DNA from: REEP01 sp964603915
GTDB lineage: Bacteria > Pseudomonadota > Alphaproteobacteria > Rhodospirillales > Defluviicoccaceae
DNA length: 38,877 bases
Direction: 5' to 3'
NCBI GenBank assembly: GCA_964603915.1
Contig: CAZRWU010000008.1
Coordinates: 1-38,877 of the forward strand
The position numbers and the translations under genes were made by a program. Shown one piece after another: positions 8,790-17,707 of the stretch. Under the pieces are notes generated by a model. It worked only from the letters and a program-made list of their open reading frames with translations. It did no database searches and was not told the origin of the DNA. Each line of letters begins with the position of its first letter. The first letter of the stretch is position 1.

Positions 8790-9664
8790 GTTTCACGCCC
8801 TTTCTTGGTTGCCTGTTCCTCCGGCCGGCTGTTGCGACGCACGATGACCTGATCCGCAAAGCGCAGATCAAGGACCTGAATGTCCCGGTTCAGAACCCGA
8901 TGGGCGCGCTCGTATTCAGCCAGGCGCGCCCAGGCATCATCCGGATTCTCCTCGGGGAGGTGGATGTCGATGCCATTGGCAAGGCGGATGTTCCAGCGAC
9001 GGCCGCCGACGCGAACGGCCGCCTTGACTTGATCACGCAGCATGGGCTGCCGATCGAGAATAGCGATCAAACCTTCGACTTCCCTCGGCGCGTCGTCGCC
9101 GACGACGACCAGAAGATTGGCGAAACGATCGAGGTTGCTGCGCTGAATCACCGCTCCTTCGGTGTCGATCAGCGCGAACTGACCGCGGCTTTGCCATAGC
9201 GCCAGCGGGCGGCGCTCGGTGATGCGGACGACGATCATGTCCGGCAGCAGCCGCTCGACGGATGCCTCGGCAACCCAGGGAAGGGCGAGCAGACGGCCAC
9301 GCGCGGCTGCGAGATCGAGTCCGAGAATGGCGCTGCCGCGTTCCGCGCCGAGGGCTTCGAGCACATGTTCGCGCGGCGTCTCACGGCGGCCAATGACGAA
9401 AACTTCATTGACGATCAGTCCGAAGTCGGCGGTGCCTGCGACGACCGCGGCAATGGATTGCCGTGCGAGACGGTGCGGCACTTGCGCCGTCCAGGCCCAC
9501 CAGACAGATCCGACGATCGCACATGCGGCAAGGACGCAACCGCCAGTAACGGCACTCCGGGTACGCCACCAAGGCACGACTCTCCGCCGACGCTGGCCCC
9601 GCCGTGCTGGCGCATCACCCCTTTTCAGTCTCAGGAATCGCACGCCGCGTTCTCCACCATCCAT
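8786..9664 (-). CDS. ftsQ: Cell division protein FtsQ (DivIB)
   Basis: FtsQ is a bitopic inner-membrane protein that links FtsL/FtsB and the early and late divisome. From the ATG at 9664 it has 292 residues: a basic cytoplasmic N-terminus, one membrane segment (about 38-59, ending near VWWAWTA), a POTRA domain (about 85-155, with the strand-helix pattern around NEVFVIGRRETPREHVLEALG) and the FtsQ beta domain ending near residue 275. The ATG start overlaps the ddl 3' end by 34 bases. A GTG at 9643, with GGAG upstream, would give a shorter overlap and is a fair alternative. The stop overlaps ftsA. Confidence 0.93.
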   Translation of the reverse strand: MDGGERGVRFLRLKRGDAPARRGQRRRRVVPWWRTRSAVTGGCVLAACAIVGSVWWAWTAQVPHRLARQSIAAVVAGTADFGLIVNEVFVIGRRETPREHVLEALGAERGSAILGLDLAAARGRLLALPWVAEASVERLLPDMIVVRITERRPLALWQSRGQFALIDTEGAVIQRSNLDRFANLLVVVGDDAPREVEGLIAILDRQPMLRDQVKAAVRVGGRRWNIRLANGIDIHLPEENPDDAWARLAEYERAHRVLNRDIQVLDLRFADQVIVRRNSRPEEQATKKGRET

Positions 9665-10539
9665 TTCACCAAATTCGAGAAGGAGATGCCCTTGTAGGCC
9701 GCCTGTTCAGGAACAAGCGAAGTCGCGGTCATGCCGGGCTGCGTGTTGACCTCGAGGATGTAGAGCGCGGTTCCGTCGTAACGGAAATCCGCCCTCGAGA
9801 CGCCCCGGCAGCCGAGCGTCCGATGCGCCAGTTCGGCCAACCGCAAGCACTCCGCGTACAGAGAAGAATCGATTTCGGCAGGAATGACGTGACGCGAGCC
9901 GCCGGGAGCGTACTTCGCATCATAATCGTAGAACTGCCGCGCGGTGGTGATTTCCGTAACCGCAAGCGCCCGATCGCCCATGACCGCGACCGTCAGTTCG
10001 CGCCCGGCGATAAACCTCTCGACCATGACCGCGCCTTGATAAGGCCACGCCCCGGCGCCGTGCGCGGCCGGATTTTCGTGTTCCTCCCGGACGATGCAGA
10101 CGCCGACGCTCGAGCCTTCATTCAGCGGCTTGACGACATAGGGCGGCGCCATCGCGCCGCCCGCCGCCAGCGCGTCGCGATCAACGATCCGGTGTTCCGC
10201 CACGGCAATGCCCGCCTCGCCGAACAGGCGTTTGGCCATCGGCTTGTCCATCGCCAGCGCGGATGCCAGCACGCCGGAATGAGTGTAGGGAATCCCCAGG
10301 ATGTTGAGCAGGCCTTGAATGCAGCCGTCTTCACCGTAGCGGCCATGCAGCGCGTTGAACACGACATCCGGGCGTGGCGACAGCTGCCAGAGCAACCTGC
10401 CGACATCCCTTTGGATGTCGATCGCCGAAACGGCGTACCCCGCCTTCTCGAGAGCCGCGCAGACAGCGGCGCCACTGACCAAAGAGACGTCGCGTTCGGC
10501 CGACCAGCCGCCCATCAAGACGGCGACGCGCGCGGTCAA
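9631..10539 (-). CDS. ddl: D-alanine--D-alanine ligase
   Basis: Ddl joins two D-alanines with ATP to make the dipeptide that MurF adds to the precursor. The ATP-grasp protein has 302 residues. Visible motifs: VAVLMGGWSAERDVSL at the N-terminus, NALHGRYGEDG, PYVVKPLNEGSSVGV (ATP-lysine region), SRADFRYD and ILEVNTQPGMT (Mg2+ and substrate ligands). I placed the start at a TTG at 10539 because GGAGG lies seven bases upstream and it overlaps the murB stop as TTGA, like the other junctions here. An ATG-started longer frame into murB exists but encodes unrelated antisense-like sequence. Confidence 0.95.
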   Translation of the reverse strand: MTARVAVLMGGWSAERDVSLVSGAAVCAALEKAGYAVSAIDIQRDVGRLLWQLSPRPDVVFNALHGRYGEDGCIQGLLNILGIPYTHSGVLASALAMDKPMAKRLFGEAGIAVAEHRIVDRDALAAGGAMAPPYVVKPLNEGSSVGVCIVREEHENPAAHGAGAWPYQGAVMVERFIAGRELTVAVMGDRALAVTEITTARQFYDYDAKYAPGGSRHVIPAEIDSSLYAECLRLAELAHRTLGCRGVSRADFRYDGTALYILEVNTQPGMTATSLVPEQAAYKGISFSNLVKWMVENAACDS

Positions 10540-11492
10540 GGCGCCACCTCCACAAGCTTGCACTCGGGCCGGCAATCGGGCACCGCAACCCCAAGGCGCT
10601 GAATTTCCCAATGGAGCATGACACCGGAGGTCTCGAACACCCGCCGTCGCACCTCCTCCCCGAGCGCCTCCAGATCGGCCGCCGTGGCTGAACCGGAGTT
10701 GATCAGAAAGTTGCAGTGTTTTTCGGAAACCTTTGCGCCACCCTGGACAAGCCCGCGGCAACCGGCGGCGTCGATCAGTTCCCAGGCCTTGCGGCCGGAT
10801 GGATTGGTAAAGGTGCTGCCGCCGGTGCGCACGCGCCCCGGCTGGGTTTGTTCGCGCCGGTGGCGGATTTCGTCCATGCGGCGGCGGATCGCGCCGACCT
10901 CGCCGCGATAGCCGCGCAGCCGCGCAGCGATGAACACCCAATCCCGCGGCGCGCGGGAGGTGCGATAGGCGAAGCCAAGATCGGCTCCGCTCAAGCAGTG
11001 ACGGCGGCCGCATGCATCGAGCGCCTCGGCGGTCGCCACAATATCCTTCATTTCGCCGCCGAAAGCGCCCGCGTTCATCCGTAACGCGCCGCCGATCGTG
11101 CCGGGCACGCCGCTGAGGAACTCAAGACCGGCAATGCCGGCGGCGCAGGCGAGGCGAGCGACATTGCCATCCATCGCGGCGGCGCCGGCATGAATTTCCG
11201 TTCCGTCAACGGCGATATCGGCAAACTCACGGCCAAGGCGGACGACGACTCCAGGCACGCCGCCGTCCCGGATAAGAACATTGGACGCCACGCCCAGCAC
11301 CGTGATCGGCACGTCCGCCGGTCGCGCCGCCAGAAAATGAGAAAGGTCCTCGGCGTCGGCCGGCCGAAACAGCACTTCAGCGGGTCCGCCGACGCGGAAC
11401 CAGGAGATGGGGGCGAGCGGCGCGTTCTCCCGATATCGCCCCCGCACGCGGGGCAGCCGATCGATCAAGGCTTCTGCCTTCGGCGCCGTCAT
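10536..11492 (-). CDS. murB: UDP-N-acetylenolpyruvoylglucosamine reductase MurB
   Basis: MurB is the FAD/NADPH enzyme that makes UDP-MurNAc in the cytoplasm. It has 318 residues. Family motifs: ISWFRVGGPAEVLFRP (FAD-binding start), VLGVASNVLIRDGGV, EFLSGVPGTIGGALRMNAGAF and GRVRTGGSTFTNPSG, which includes the catalytic serine, plus the late HWEIQRLG. It is the type I-like short-loop form seen in Alphaproteobacteria. Start: the ATG at 11492 shares one base with the murC stop (TGATG) and has AGGG five bases upstream. A GTG at 11495 is possible but too close to that site. The end overlaps ddl. Confidence 0.96.
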   Translation of the reverse strand: MTAPKAEALIDRLPRVRGRYRENAPLAPISWFRVGGPAEVLFRPADAEDLSHFLAARPADVPITVLGVASNVLIRDGGVPGVVVRLGREFADIAVDGTEIHAGAAAMDGNVARLACAAGIAGLEFLSGVPGTIGGALRMNAGAFGGEMKDIVATAEALDACGRRHCLSGADLGFAYRTSRAPRDWVFIAARLRGYRGEVGAIRRRMDEIRHRREQTQPGRVRTGGSTFTNPSGRKAWELIDAAGCRGLVQGGAKVSEKHCNFLINSGSATAADLEALGEEVRRRVFETSGVMLHWEIQRLGVAVPDCRPECKLVEVAP

Positions 11493-12934
11493 CACGTCCC
11501 TGCTTTCGCGGCTTTTGGCAACCCGCTGAAGCGGATCCGGGCGAGTTCTACGGGAAGGCGGTGCGCCCAGCCGCTAATGCTGCCGGCGCCGAGGCAAACG
11601 ACGATATCGCCGGGCTCCGCCAACTGGTCGACCGTCTCCGCCAGGCGCTCGGGCGCCGTCAACGGGATCGGCATGCGATGGCCACGGGCGCGCAGACCGT
11701 CAACCAGCGCATCGCGGCTGGCGCCTTCGATGGGATCCTCGCCGGCGGCGTAGACATCGGCGACGACGACCGCATCGGCGTCATTGAAGCACGTGCAAAA
11801 TTCCTCGAACAGATTATGGAGGCGGGAGTAACGGTGTGGCTGGACCACCGCGATGACGCGGCCCTGACTGACCGATCGCGCAGCAGCCAACACGGCGGCG
11901 ATCTCCACGGGATGATGGCCGTAATCGTCGACAATGGCGATGCCGTCGACCTCGCCCGTCTTGGTGAAACGCCGATTGACGCCTTCGAACCGAGCCAATG
12001 AGCCGCGCAGCACCTCGTCCGCGATCTTGAGCTCGTGAGCAATGCCGACCACGGCAAGGGCATTTTGAACGTTGTGCCGACCGAACATGGGCAGAAAGAG
12101 ATCGGCGACGGTCCGCGATGCGCTCGTTTTGCGGTCGGTCAGAACCGCGTCAAAACGCACGCCTCTCGCTTCGGTTTCGAGGTTCACGCCGCGCACGTCG
12201 GCCTGCGGGCTGAAACCATACGTCAGCACCCGGCGGTCCAGCACCTTGGGAATGAGCGCCTGGACTTCAGGATGGTCGACGCACAAAGCGGCGACGCCGT
12301 AAAACGGAATGTTGGAGACAAAGGCGACGAAGGCTTCGCGCAGCGCATCGAAGCTGCCGTAGTGGTCGAGGTGCTCGGGGTCGATGTTGGTGACGATAGC
12401 GATCGTCGCCGGCAGCTTGAGGAACGTGCCATCCGATTCGTCGGCCTCGGCGACCATCCAATCGCCGCTGCCGAGACGGGCGTTCGAGCCCCACGCGTTG
12501 ATGATGCCGCCAATGACGACGGTAGGATCGAGCCGCGCCGCGTCGAGAAGAGCCGCCACCAGCGACGTCGTGGTGGTCTTGCCATGGGTGCCGCCGACGG
12601 CGATCGACCACTTCAGCCGCATCAGTTCGGCCAGCATCTCGGCGCGACGAACCACCGGCAGCAGCCGCGCTCGCGCCGCGATGACCTCTGGATTATCGCG
12701 CTTCACCGCCGAGGAAATCACGACCACTTGGGCATCGCCGAGATTGGCTTCGTCATGGCCGATAACGACGGGCACGCCCATGGCCCGCAGGCGGCGCGTG
12801 TTGTTGTTCTCCGCCATATCGGAACCCTGCACGGAATAACCCAAGTTGTGCAACAGCTCGGCAATGCCGCTCATGCCGATCCCGCCGATGCCGACAAAAT
12901 GAAGGGTTCCAATGGTCAGCGGTAGCGCGTTCAT
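11492..12934 (-). CDS. murC: UDP-N-acetylmuramate--L-alanine ligase MurC
   Basis: MurC adds L-alanine to UDP-MurNAc with ATP, the first step of the stem peptide. It has 480 residues. The Rossmann-like N-terminal FVGIGGIGMSG (about 13-23) and the ATP loop GGTHGKTTTT (114-123) are clear. The Mur ligase middle-domain EADESDGTF and the NIDPEHLDHYG region follow, then the C-terminal VDDYGHHPVEI and VVQPHRYSR typical of MurC. The ATG at 12934 has GGAAGG upstream and overlaps the murG stop as ATGA. A longer in-frame open stretch to 13096 is murG antisense-frame sequence and was not used. Confidence 0.97.
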   Translation of the reverse strand: MNALPLTIGTLHFVGIGGIGMSGIAELLHNLGYSVQGSDMAENNNTRRLRAMGVPVVIGHDEANLGDAQVVVISSAVKRDNPEVIAARARLLPVVRRAEMLAELMRLKWSIAVGGTHGKTTTTSLVAALLDAARLDPTVVIGGIINAWGSNARLGSGDWMVAEADESDGTFLKLPATIAIVTNIDPEHLDHYGSFDALREAFVAFVSNIPFYGVAALCVDHPEVQALIPKVLDRRVLTYGFSPQADVRGVNLETEARGVRFDAVLTDRKTSASRTVADLFLPMFGRHNVQNALAVVGIAHELKIADEVLRGSLARFEGVNRRFTKTGEVDGIAIVDDYGHHPVEIAAVLAAARSVSQGRVIAVVQPHRYSRLHNLFEEFCTCFNDADAVVVADVYAAGEDPIEGASRDALVDGLRARGHRMPIPLTAPERLAETVDQLAEPGDIVVCLGAGSISGWAHRLPVELARIRFSGLPKAAKAGT

Positions 12935-14082
12935 GCAGCCTTCCTTCCTGTCTCGCCTTGCGTCTCGCTGGCGCTCCCGCTGCTCTCGGCAGTCAGCATC
13001 GCGCAGACAAGTTCCGCCAGCTTTTCCGTCGCGTCCGCCTGCCCGGCCGCCCGCGCGCGCCCGGCGGCGGCGGCGAGCGTTTCCGGCGACCGCCACAGAG
13101 CCTCGAGTTGCGCGGCAAGCCTAGCGGCCTGAATTTCGCCTTGCGGAATCATCCAGGCGCCCCCCAGACGATCAAGCTCACAGGCGTTGGCGGTTTGGTG
13201 ATCGTCCGTTGCAAACGGATAGGGAACCAGAATTGACGGACGGCCAACGCCCGTCACTTCAGCCACGGTGGAAGCCCCGGAACGGGCAATGACAAGATGA
13301 GCCGCCGCCAGCCGCTCGGGAACGTCGGCAAAAAAAGTGGCAAGTTCCGCTTCAACCCCGATCGCCCGATAGGCGGCGCGCACCCGATCGAGGTCCTCAG
13401 GCCGGCACTGCTGGCGAATCCGCAAGACGTTTCGCACGGTTGGCGCCAACAAAGCGACCGCATCCGGGATGACATCGCTGAAAACCCGGGCTCCCTGGCT
13501 TCCGCCAAGGACGAACACATTGAATCCTGTCGACGGATCATGCGTTGGATAATCGCGCTCCCGAGCGGCAAGAAAGGCGGGACGGATCGGCATTCCGGTG
13601 TGCACGGTCTTGCCCGCTGCCTTGGCTGGAATCCGTCTGACAAAGGCGAACGACGTCGCAATGCGGTCCACCCGAGAAGCGAGCAGGCGGTTGGCGCGGC
13701 CGAGAATGGCGTTCTGTTCATGAATCAACGTCCGGCATGGCGCGAAGCTCGCCGCCACCATGGTCGGCGCCGAAGCATACCCGCCGAAGCCGACGGCGAG
13801 CCTGGGCGCCAGACGGCGCATCAGGACGCGCGCCTCTATCACCCCGAAGGCGAGTTCGCGCATGCTGAGCAGACGCCCGGACAATCCTCTTCCGGCAATA
13901 CCGCCCGAGCGAACGTGATAGCGCTCCAGGCCGGCGAGAGCGCCGCCGAAGGCATCGCCGCGCCGATCAGTGATCAGCGCAAGACGCACATCGCGCGCCT
14001 GCAAAGCCGCCGCAAGCGCCTCGGCGGGGAACATGTGACCGCCGGTGCCGCCGGCCGCGAGCACAACCAAGGGCGCGGTCAT
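12931..14082 (-). CDS. murG: UDP-GlcNAc:lipid I GlcNAc transferase MurG
   Basis: MurG is the peripheral inner-membrane glycosyltransferase that converts lipid I to lipid II. It has 383 residues with a GT-B fold. The first glycine-rich loop GGTGGHMFPA is at 11-20. VGFGGYASAPT and LIHEQNAILGRANR are in the N-terminal domain. VLGGSQGARVFSD and the C-terminal ARSGASTVAEVTGVGRPSI with PYPFATDDHQTANA form the UDP-GlcNAc site. The ATG at 14082 overlaps the ftsW stop as ATGA. The C-terminus overlaps murC. Confidence 0.97.
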   Translation of the reverse strand: MTAPLVVLAAGGTGGHMFPAEALAAALQARDVRLALITDRRGDAFGGALAGLERYHVRSGGIAGRGLSGRLLSMRELAFGVIEARVLMRRLAPRLAVGFGGYASAPTMVAASFAPCRTLIHEQNAILGRANRLLASRVDRIATSFAFVRRIPAKAAGKTVHTGMPIRPAFLAARERDYPTHDPSTGFNVFVLGGSQGARVFSDVIPDAVALLAPTVRNVLRIRQQCRPEDLDRVRAAYRAIGVEAELATFFADVPERLAAAHLVIARSGASTVAEVTGVGRPSILVPYPFATDDHQTANACELDRLGGAWMIPQGEIQAARLAAQLEALWRSPETLAAAAGRARAAGQADATEKLAELVCAMLTAESSGSASETQGETGRKAA

Positions 14083-15203
14083 GGCAACCGTCCTCCCTGT
14101 GGTCTCTCGCGGGTCAGCGCCAACACGATGCCGATCGCCCACGCCAAGGCAATCGTGGAGGAGCCGCCGTAGGAGATGAACGGAAGGGTGATCCCCTTGG
14201 GGGGAATGATGTGCATCGACGACGCCATGTTGATCAGCGCTTGCATCCCGAACTGGGCGAGCAGCCCGGCCCCGGCGAGAACGATGAACAGGTCGCCGTC
14301 CTTCAGGGTTCGCGAGAAGCCGCGCAGGACGACGAAAGCGAACAACGCAATGACCAGAAGACAGAGAAGAACGCCGAACTCCTCACCGGCGACGGCCAGA
14401 ATGAAATCGGAATGCGCATCGGGGAGTATCTGCTTGACCCGGCCTTCGCCCGGCCCTCGGCCAAAGAGACCGCCGGCTTGGAAGGCTTCCAGCGCCCGGC
14501 TAATCTGATAGCCCTCGCCGCTGGCGGGATCGAGGAAGTTGTCGACGCGCTCGCGGACATGGCCGTACATGAAGTAGGCGCCAACGGCGCCGCCCGCGAA
14601 CACGCCCAAGAACACAAACACGACAATGAAAGGGAGTCCGATCAGGAACAGCTGGACAAAAAAGACTCCGCTCACCATCAGGGTCATGCCGACATCCGGC
14701 TGCCGGAGAAGCACAATGACGCACACACCCAACAGCGCCGTGGCGAGAATGTAGCCGGGAAATCGCGAGTCCAGGCGATTGAGGCTGATCAACCAAGCCG
14801 AGACTACCGCAAACGCCGGTTTGAGGAATTCCGAGGGCTGCAGCGACAATCCGCCAATATACAGCCACCGCGTCGCACCTTTGACCTCCGCGCCGATGAA
14901 CAGGGTTGCGATTGTAAGCGTCAGCGCACAGACGAACATAAAGAGGGCAACGCGTTTGACCCCCGTTGGCGAGAGCAACGAGGCCAGCATCATCACAATG
15001 ACCGCCAGGGGAATGTAGGCGAACTGGCGACGGGCAAAGTGGAAGGCATCGAGGCCAATGCGCTCGGCCACGGCGGGCGATGCCGCCATCGTCAGCACCA
15101 CTCCGATCAGAATGATGATCCCCACGGCAGCGAGCGACCAGCGATCGACCGTCCACCACCATCGGCTGATCAAGCTGGTATCGGTACGGGTCAGGCTCGT
15201 CAT
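14079..15203 (-). CDS. ftsW: Septal peptidoglycan polymerase FtsW (SEDS)
   Basis: FtsW is the SEDS-family glycosyltransferase that polymerises lipid II at the septum together with FtsI. It has 374 residues and about ten membrane segments. Conserved stretches visible are GATRWLYIGGLSLQPSEF, RQPDVGMTLM, the GEGYQISRALEAFQAGGLFGRG loop (given in part), DAHSDFILAVAGEEFG and the final GITLPFISYGGSS. The catalytic Asp region of SEDS proteins corresponds to the extracellular loop before QISRALEAF. The ATG at 15203 shares a base with the murD stop (TGATG). Confidence 0.96.
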   Translation of the reverse strand: MTSLTRTDTSLISRWWWTVDRWSLAAVGIIILIGVVLTMAASPAVAERIGLDAFHFARRQFAYIPLAVIVMMLASLLSPTGVKRVALFMFVCALTLTIATLFIGAEVKGATRWLYIGGLSLQPSEFLKPAFAVVSAWLISLNRLDSRFPGYILATALLGVCVIVLLRQPDVGMTLMVSGVFFVQLFLIGLPFIVVFVFLGVFAGGAVGAYFMYGHVRERVDNFLDPASGEGYQISRALEAFQAGGLFGRGPGEGRVKQILPDAHSDFILAVAGEEFGVLLCLLVIALFAFVVLRGFSRTLKDGDLFIVLAGAGLLAQFGMQALINMASSMHIIPPKGITLPFISYGGSSTIALAWAIGIVLALTRERPQGGRLP

Positions 15204-16606
15204 CAGGCCATACTCCCCACCAGCGCCCGAAACGCGTCGCCCCGGGCCTCGAAGTTGGCGAACTGATCGAACGACGCGCAAGCCGGCGACAGCAGTACGA
15301 CAGGTTGCCCGCCGTTCCGCGCGTTAGAATCACGCCCACCATTTTGCTCGGCGCGAAGGCGCGCCGCCGCAACGGCGTGTTCCAGATCGCCGGAGATGGT
15401 CACCGGCACCTTGCCGTCCAGCTCTTGCGCAAAAGCTTGCGCCGCCTCGCCAATCAAAAAGGCGTGCCGCACGCGCCCGAGATACGGAGCGACGGAGGCG
15501 AGCCCTCCTTCCTTCGGCCGTCCCCCGGCAATCCAGTAGATCTTGTCGTAGCAAGCCAGGGCACGGGCCGCCGCCTCGGCATTGGTCGCCTTGCTGTCAT
15601 TGATGTAGGCGACTCCGCCGACGCGACTGACAATCTCCTGACGATGCGGCAAGCCGGAAAAGCTGTTGATGGCGCTCGCCGCGACTTCGGCCGCGACGCC
15701 GAGCGCCCGGACGGCGGCGAACGCGGCGGCGGCGTTTTGCCAGTTGTGCTCACCCGGCAGCGCCGCCGCGCCCTTAAGATCGAGCACCTGGCGGATCGCG
15801 CCTCCCGCCATCGTCTCATACAGAACGCCTTGATCGGCGAAGATTCCTTCCGTCGTTTGCCTGCATCCGGAGATGGGGATCACGGTCGGCCCGGGCCGCT
15901 TCAGCATTTCCGCGGCAATGGCGCGGCTGATCGGGTCATCGACGCCGATGATCGCGGCGCCGTTCGACGGCTGGCCGTCAAAGATACGCCGCTTTGCCCT
16001 GATGTAGCCCTCAAGACCGCCATGACGGGCAAGATGATCGTCGCTGATGTTCAGCAATACCGCGACACGGCACGCCAAAGAAGGAGTCAGTTCCAGCTGA
16101 TACGAGGAAAGCTCAAGCACATAGATGCCGCCGCGACCAAGTGGCGGCATCTCCAGCGCCGGCACGCCGATGTTGCCGCCGATTTCGACGGCGAGGCCGG
16201 CCGCCTTCAGAATATGGCCCATCAGCGCGGTGGTCGTCGATTTGCCGTTTGTGCCGGTAACGCCGACGATTTTTGCTTCGCTCTGGCTCCGAATGAGCAG
16301 TTCGATATCGCCGAGGACTGCGCACCCCTGCTCCCGCGACCGGGCGACAACCGGATGCGGCTGCGGATAGGTATGCGGAATTCCCGGGCTGAGCACCAGG
16401 AGGCGAAGGCCGGTCAGGTCGTGGCGGTGCAGATCGACGACGGGAATCCCTTGGCGAACCGCCTCGTCGCGCGCCGCCGGGTCGTCGTCCCACGCCCATA
16501 CCTGCTTGCCGCCGGCAAGCAGCGCTCTGGCGGTGGCGCGGCCGCTGCGGCCAAGGCCCAAAACGGCATAGATCTCGTCAGGCATCAGGCTGAGGTCAAT
16601 CATCAT
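15203..16606 (-). CDS. murD: UDP-MurNAc-L-alanine--D-glutamate ligase MurD
   Basis: MurD adds D-glutamate to the nascent stem peptide. It has 467 residues (466 if the second of two consecutive ATGs is used). AVLGLGRSGRATA lies near residues 13-25. The ATP loop VTGTNGKSTTT is around 115-125. ELSSYQLE and NISDDHLARHG mark the middle domain. INDSKATNAEA and LSPACASFDQF in the C-terminal domain are MurD-specific. AAGGA lies about five bases before the first ATG. The same frame stays open upstream through mraY, but that sequence is antisense-like and not protein-like. It begins eight bases after the mraY stop. Confidence 0.96.
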   Translation of the reverse strand: MMIDLSLMPDEIYAVLGLGRSGRATARALLAGGKQVWAWDDDPAARDEAVRQGIPVVDLHRHDLTGLRLLVLSPGIPHTYPQPHPVVARSREQGCAVLGDIELLIRSQSEAKIVGVTGTNGKSTTTALMGHILKAAGLAVEIGGNIGVPALEMPPLGRGGIYVLELSSYQLELTPSLACRVAVLLNISDDHLARHGGLEGYIRAKRRIFDGQPSNGAAIIGVDDPISRAIAAEMLKRPGPTVIPISGCRQTTEGIFADQGVLYETMAGGAIRQVLDLKGAAALPGEHNWQNAAAAFAAVRALGVAAEVAASAINSFSGLPHRQEIVSRVGGVAYINDSKATNAEAAARALACYDKIYWIAGGRPKEGGLASVAPYLGRVRHAFLIGEAAQAFAQELDGKVPVTISGDLEHAVAAARLRAEQNGGRDSNARNGGQPVVLLSPACASFDQFANFEARGDAFRALVGSMA

Positions 16607-16614
16607 CGCCGTCC

Positions 16615-17703
16615 TTACCGCAGCTTGAGCGTCGAGAGACCGGCGAGGGCGAGGATCGACGCAATGATCCAAAACCGGATTACGATGGTCGGCTCGGCCC
16701 AGCCCTTCTTTTCGAAGTGGTGGTGCAGCGGCGCCATCCGGAACACCCGCTTGCCGGTGAGCTTGAACGAGAGGACCTGGACGATGACCGAGACGGTTTC
16801 GAGCACGAACAGGCCGCCGACAATGACGAGGACGATCTCGTGCTTGGTGATGACGCTGACCGCGCCAAGCGCGCCGCCGAGCGAGAGGGAGCCGGTATCG
16901 CCCATGAAGACGCGGGCGGGAGGCGCGTTGAACCAGAGGAAGCCCAGACCCGAGCCAATCAATGCACCGCAGAAAACCGTCAGTTCGCCCGAGCCGCGAA
17001 TGAAATGAAGCTGAAGATAGTTGGCGAAGATCGCGTTGCCGACAAGATAGGCGATCAAGGCAAAGACACCGGCCGCGATCATCATCGGCACGATCGCCAG
17101 CCCATCGAGCCCGTCGGTGAGGTTGACGGCATTGGAGGTGCCCACCATGACCAAGGCCGCCAAGACGAAAAAGCCCCAGCCCAGGTCGATCAAGACATCC
17201 TTGAAAAACGGCACCGCCAGCATCAGCCGCAGCGAATCCTGGGTCAGCATTGTGATCCACGCCGCCGCGATCAGCGCGATCGCCACCTGCAAAAGGAGCT
17301 TGGTCCGTCCGGGCAACCCACGGCTGTTCCTCAGCACGACCTTGCGGTAATCGTCGAGGAACCCGATCGTGCCGTAGCCGATGGTGACGAGCAGCGCCAC
17401 CCAGACAAATCCGTTGGAGAGGTCCGCCCACAGCAGTGTCGACAGCGACAGCGCCATCAAGATCAGGAAACCGCCCATGGTCGGAGTCCCGCGCTTGGTG
17501 AGCAGGTGATTCTCCGGCCCATCCTCGCGGATCGGCTGACCGCCGTTCTGCCGCGCGCTCAGCATGCGAATGAACGCCGGCCCGAAAACAAAGCTGATGA
17601 CGAGCGCGGTCAGGACGGCGCCGCCGGTGCGGAACGTGAGGTAGCGAATGACGTTCAGCACCGCAAACTCGTCGGCGAGCGGAAACAAAAGCAGGTACAG
17701 CAT
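16615..17703 (-). CDS. mraY: Phospho-MurNAc-pentapeptide transferase MraY
   Basis: MraY is the integral membrane transferase that moves phospho-MurNAc-pentapeptide onto undecaprenyl phosphate to form lipid I. It has 362 residues, close to the usual 360, with about ten membrane segments. Signature sites are KRGTPTMGG, the aspartate-rich GFLDDYRK, NLTDGLDGLA, VFMGDTGSLSLGG and the histidine loop PLHHHFEKKGW near the C-terminus, all needed for Mg2+ and substrate binding. It lies four bases after the murF stop. Confidence 0.98.
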   Translation of the reverse strand: MLYLLLFPLADEFAVLNVIRYLTFRTGGAVLTALVISFVFGPAFIRMLSARQNGGQPIREDGPENHLLTKRGTPTMGGFLILMALSLSTLLWADLSNGFVWVALLVTIGYGTIGFLDDYRKVVLRNSRGLPGRTKLLLQVAIALIAAAWITMLTQDSLRLMLAVPFFKDVLIDLGWGFFVLAALVMVGTSNAVNLTDGLDGLAIVPMMIAAGVFALIAYLVGNAIFANYLQLHFIRGSGELTVFCGALIGSGLGFLWFNAPPARVFMGDTGSLSLGGALGAVSVITKHEIVLVIVGGLFVLETVSVIVQVLSFKLTGKRVFRMAPLHHHFEKKGWAEPTIVIRFWIIASILALAGLSTLKLR

Positions 17704-17707
17704 CGCG

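Noticed and set aside
16607..17431. Upstream extension of the murD frame through mraY
   Set aside because: The added sequence is low-similarity, Arg/Gly-rich out-of-frame translation of mraY; the murD motifs begin after 16606.
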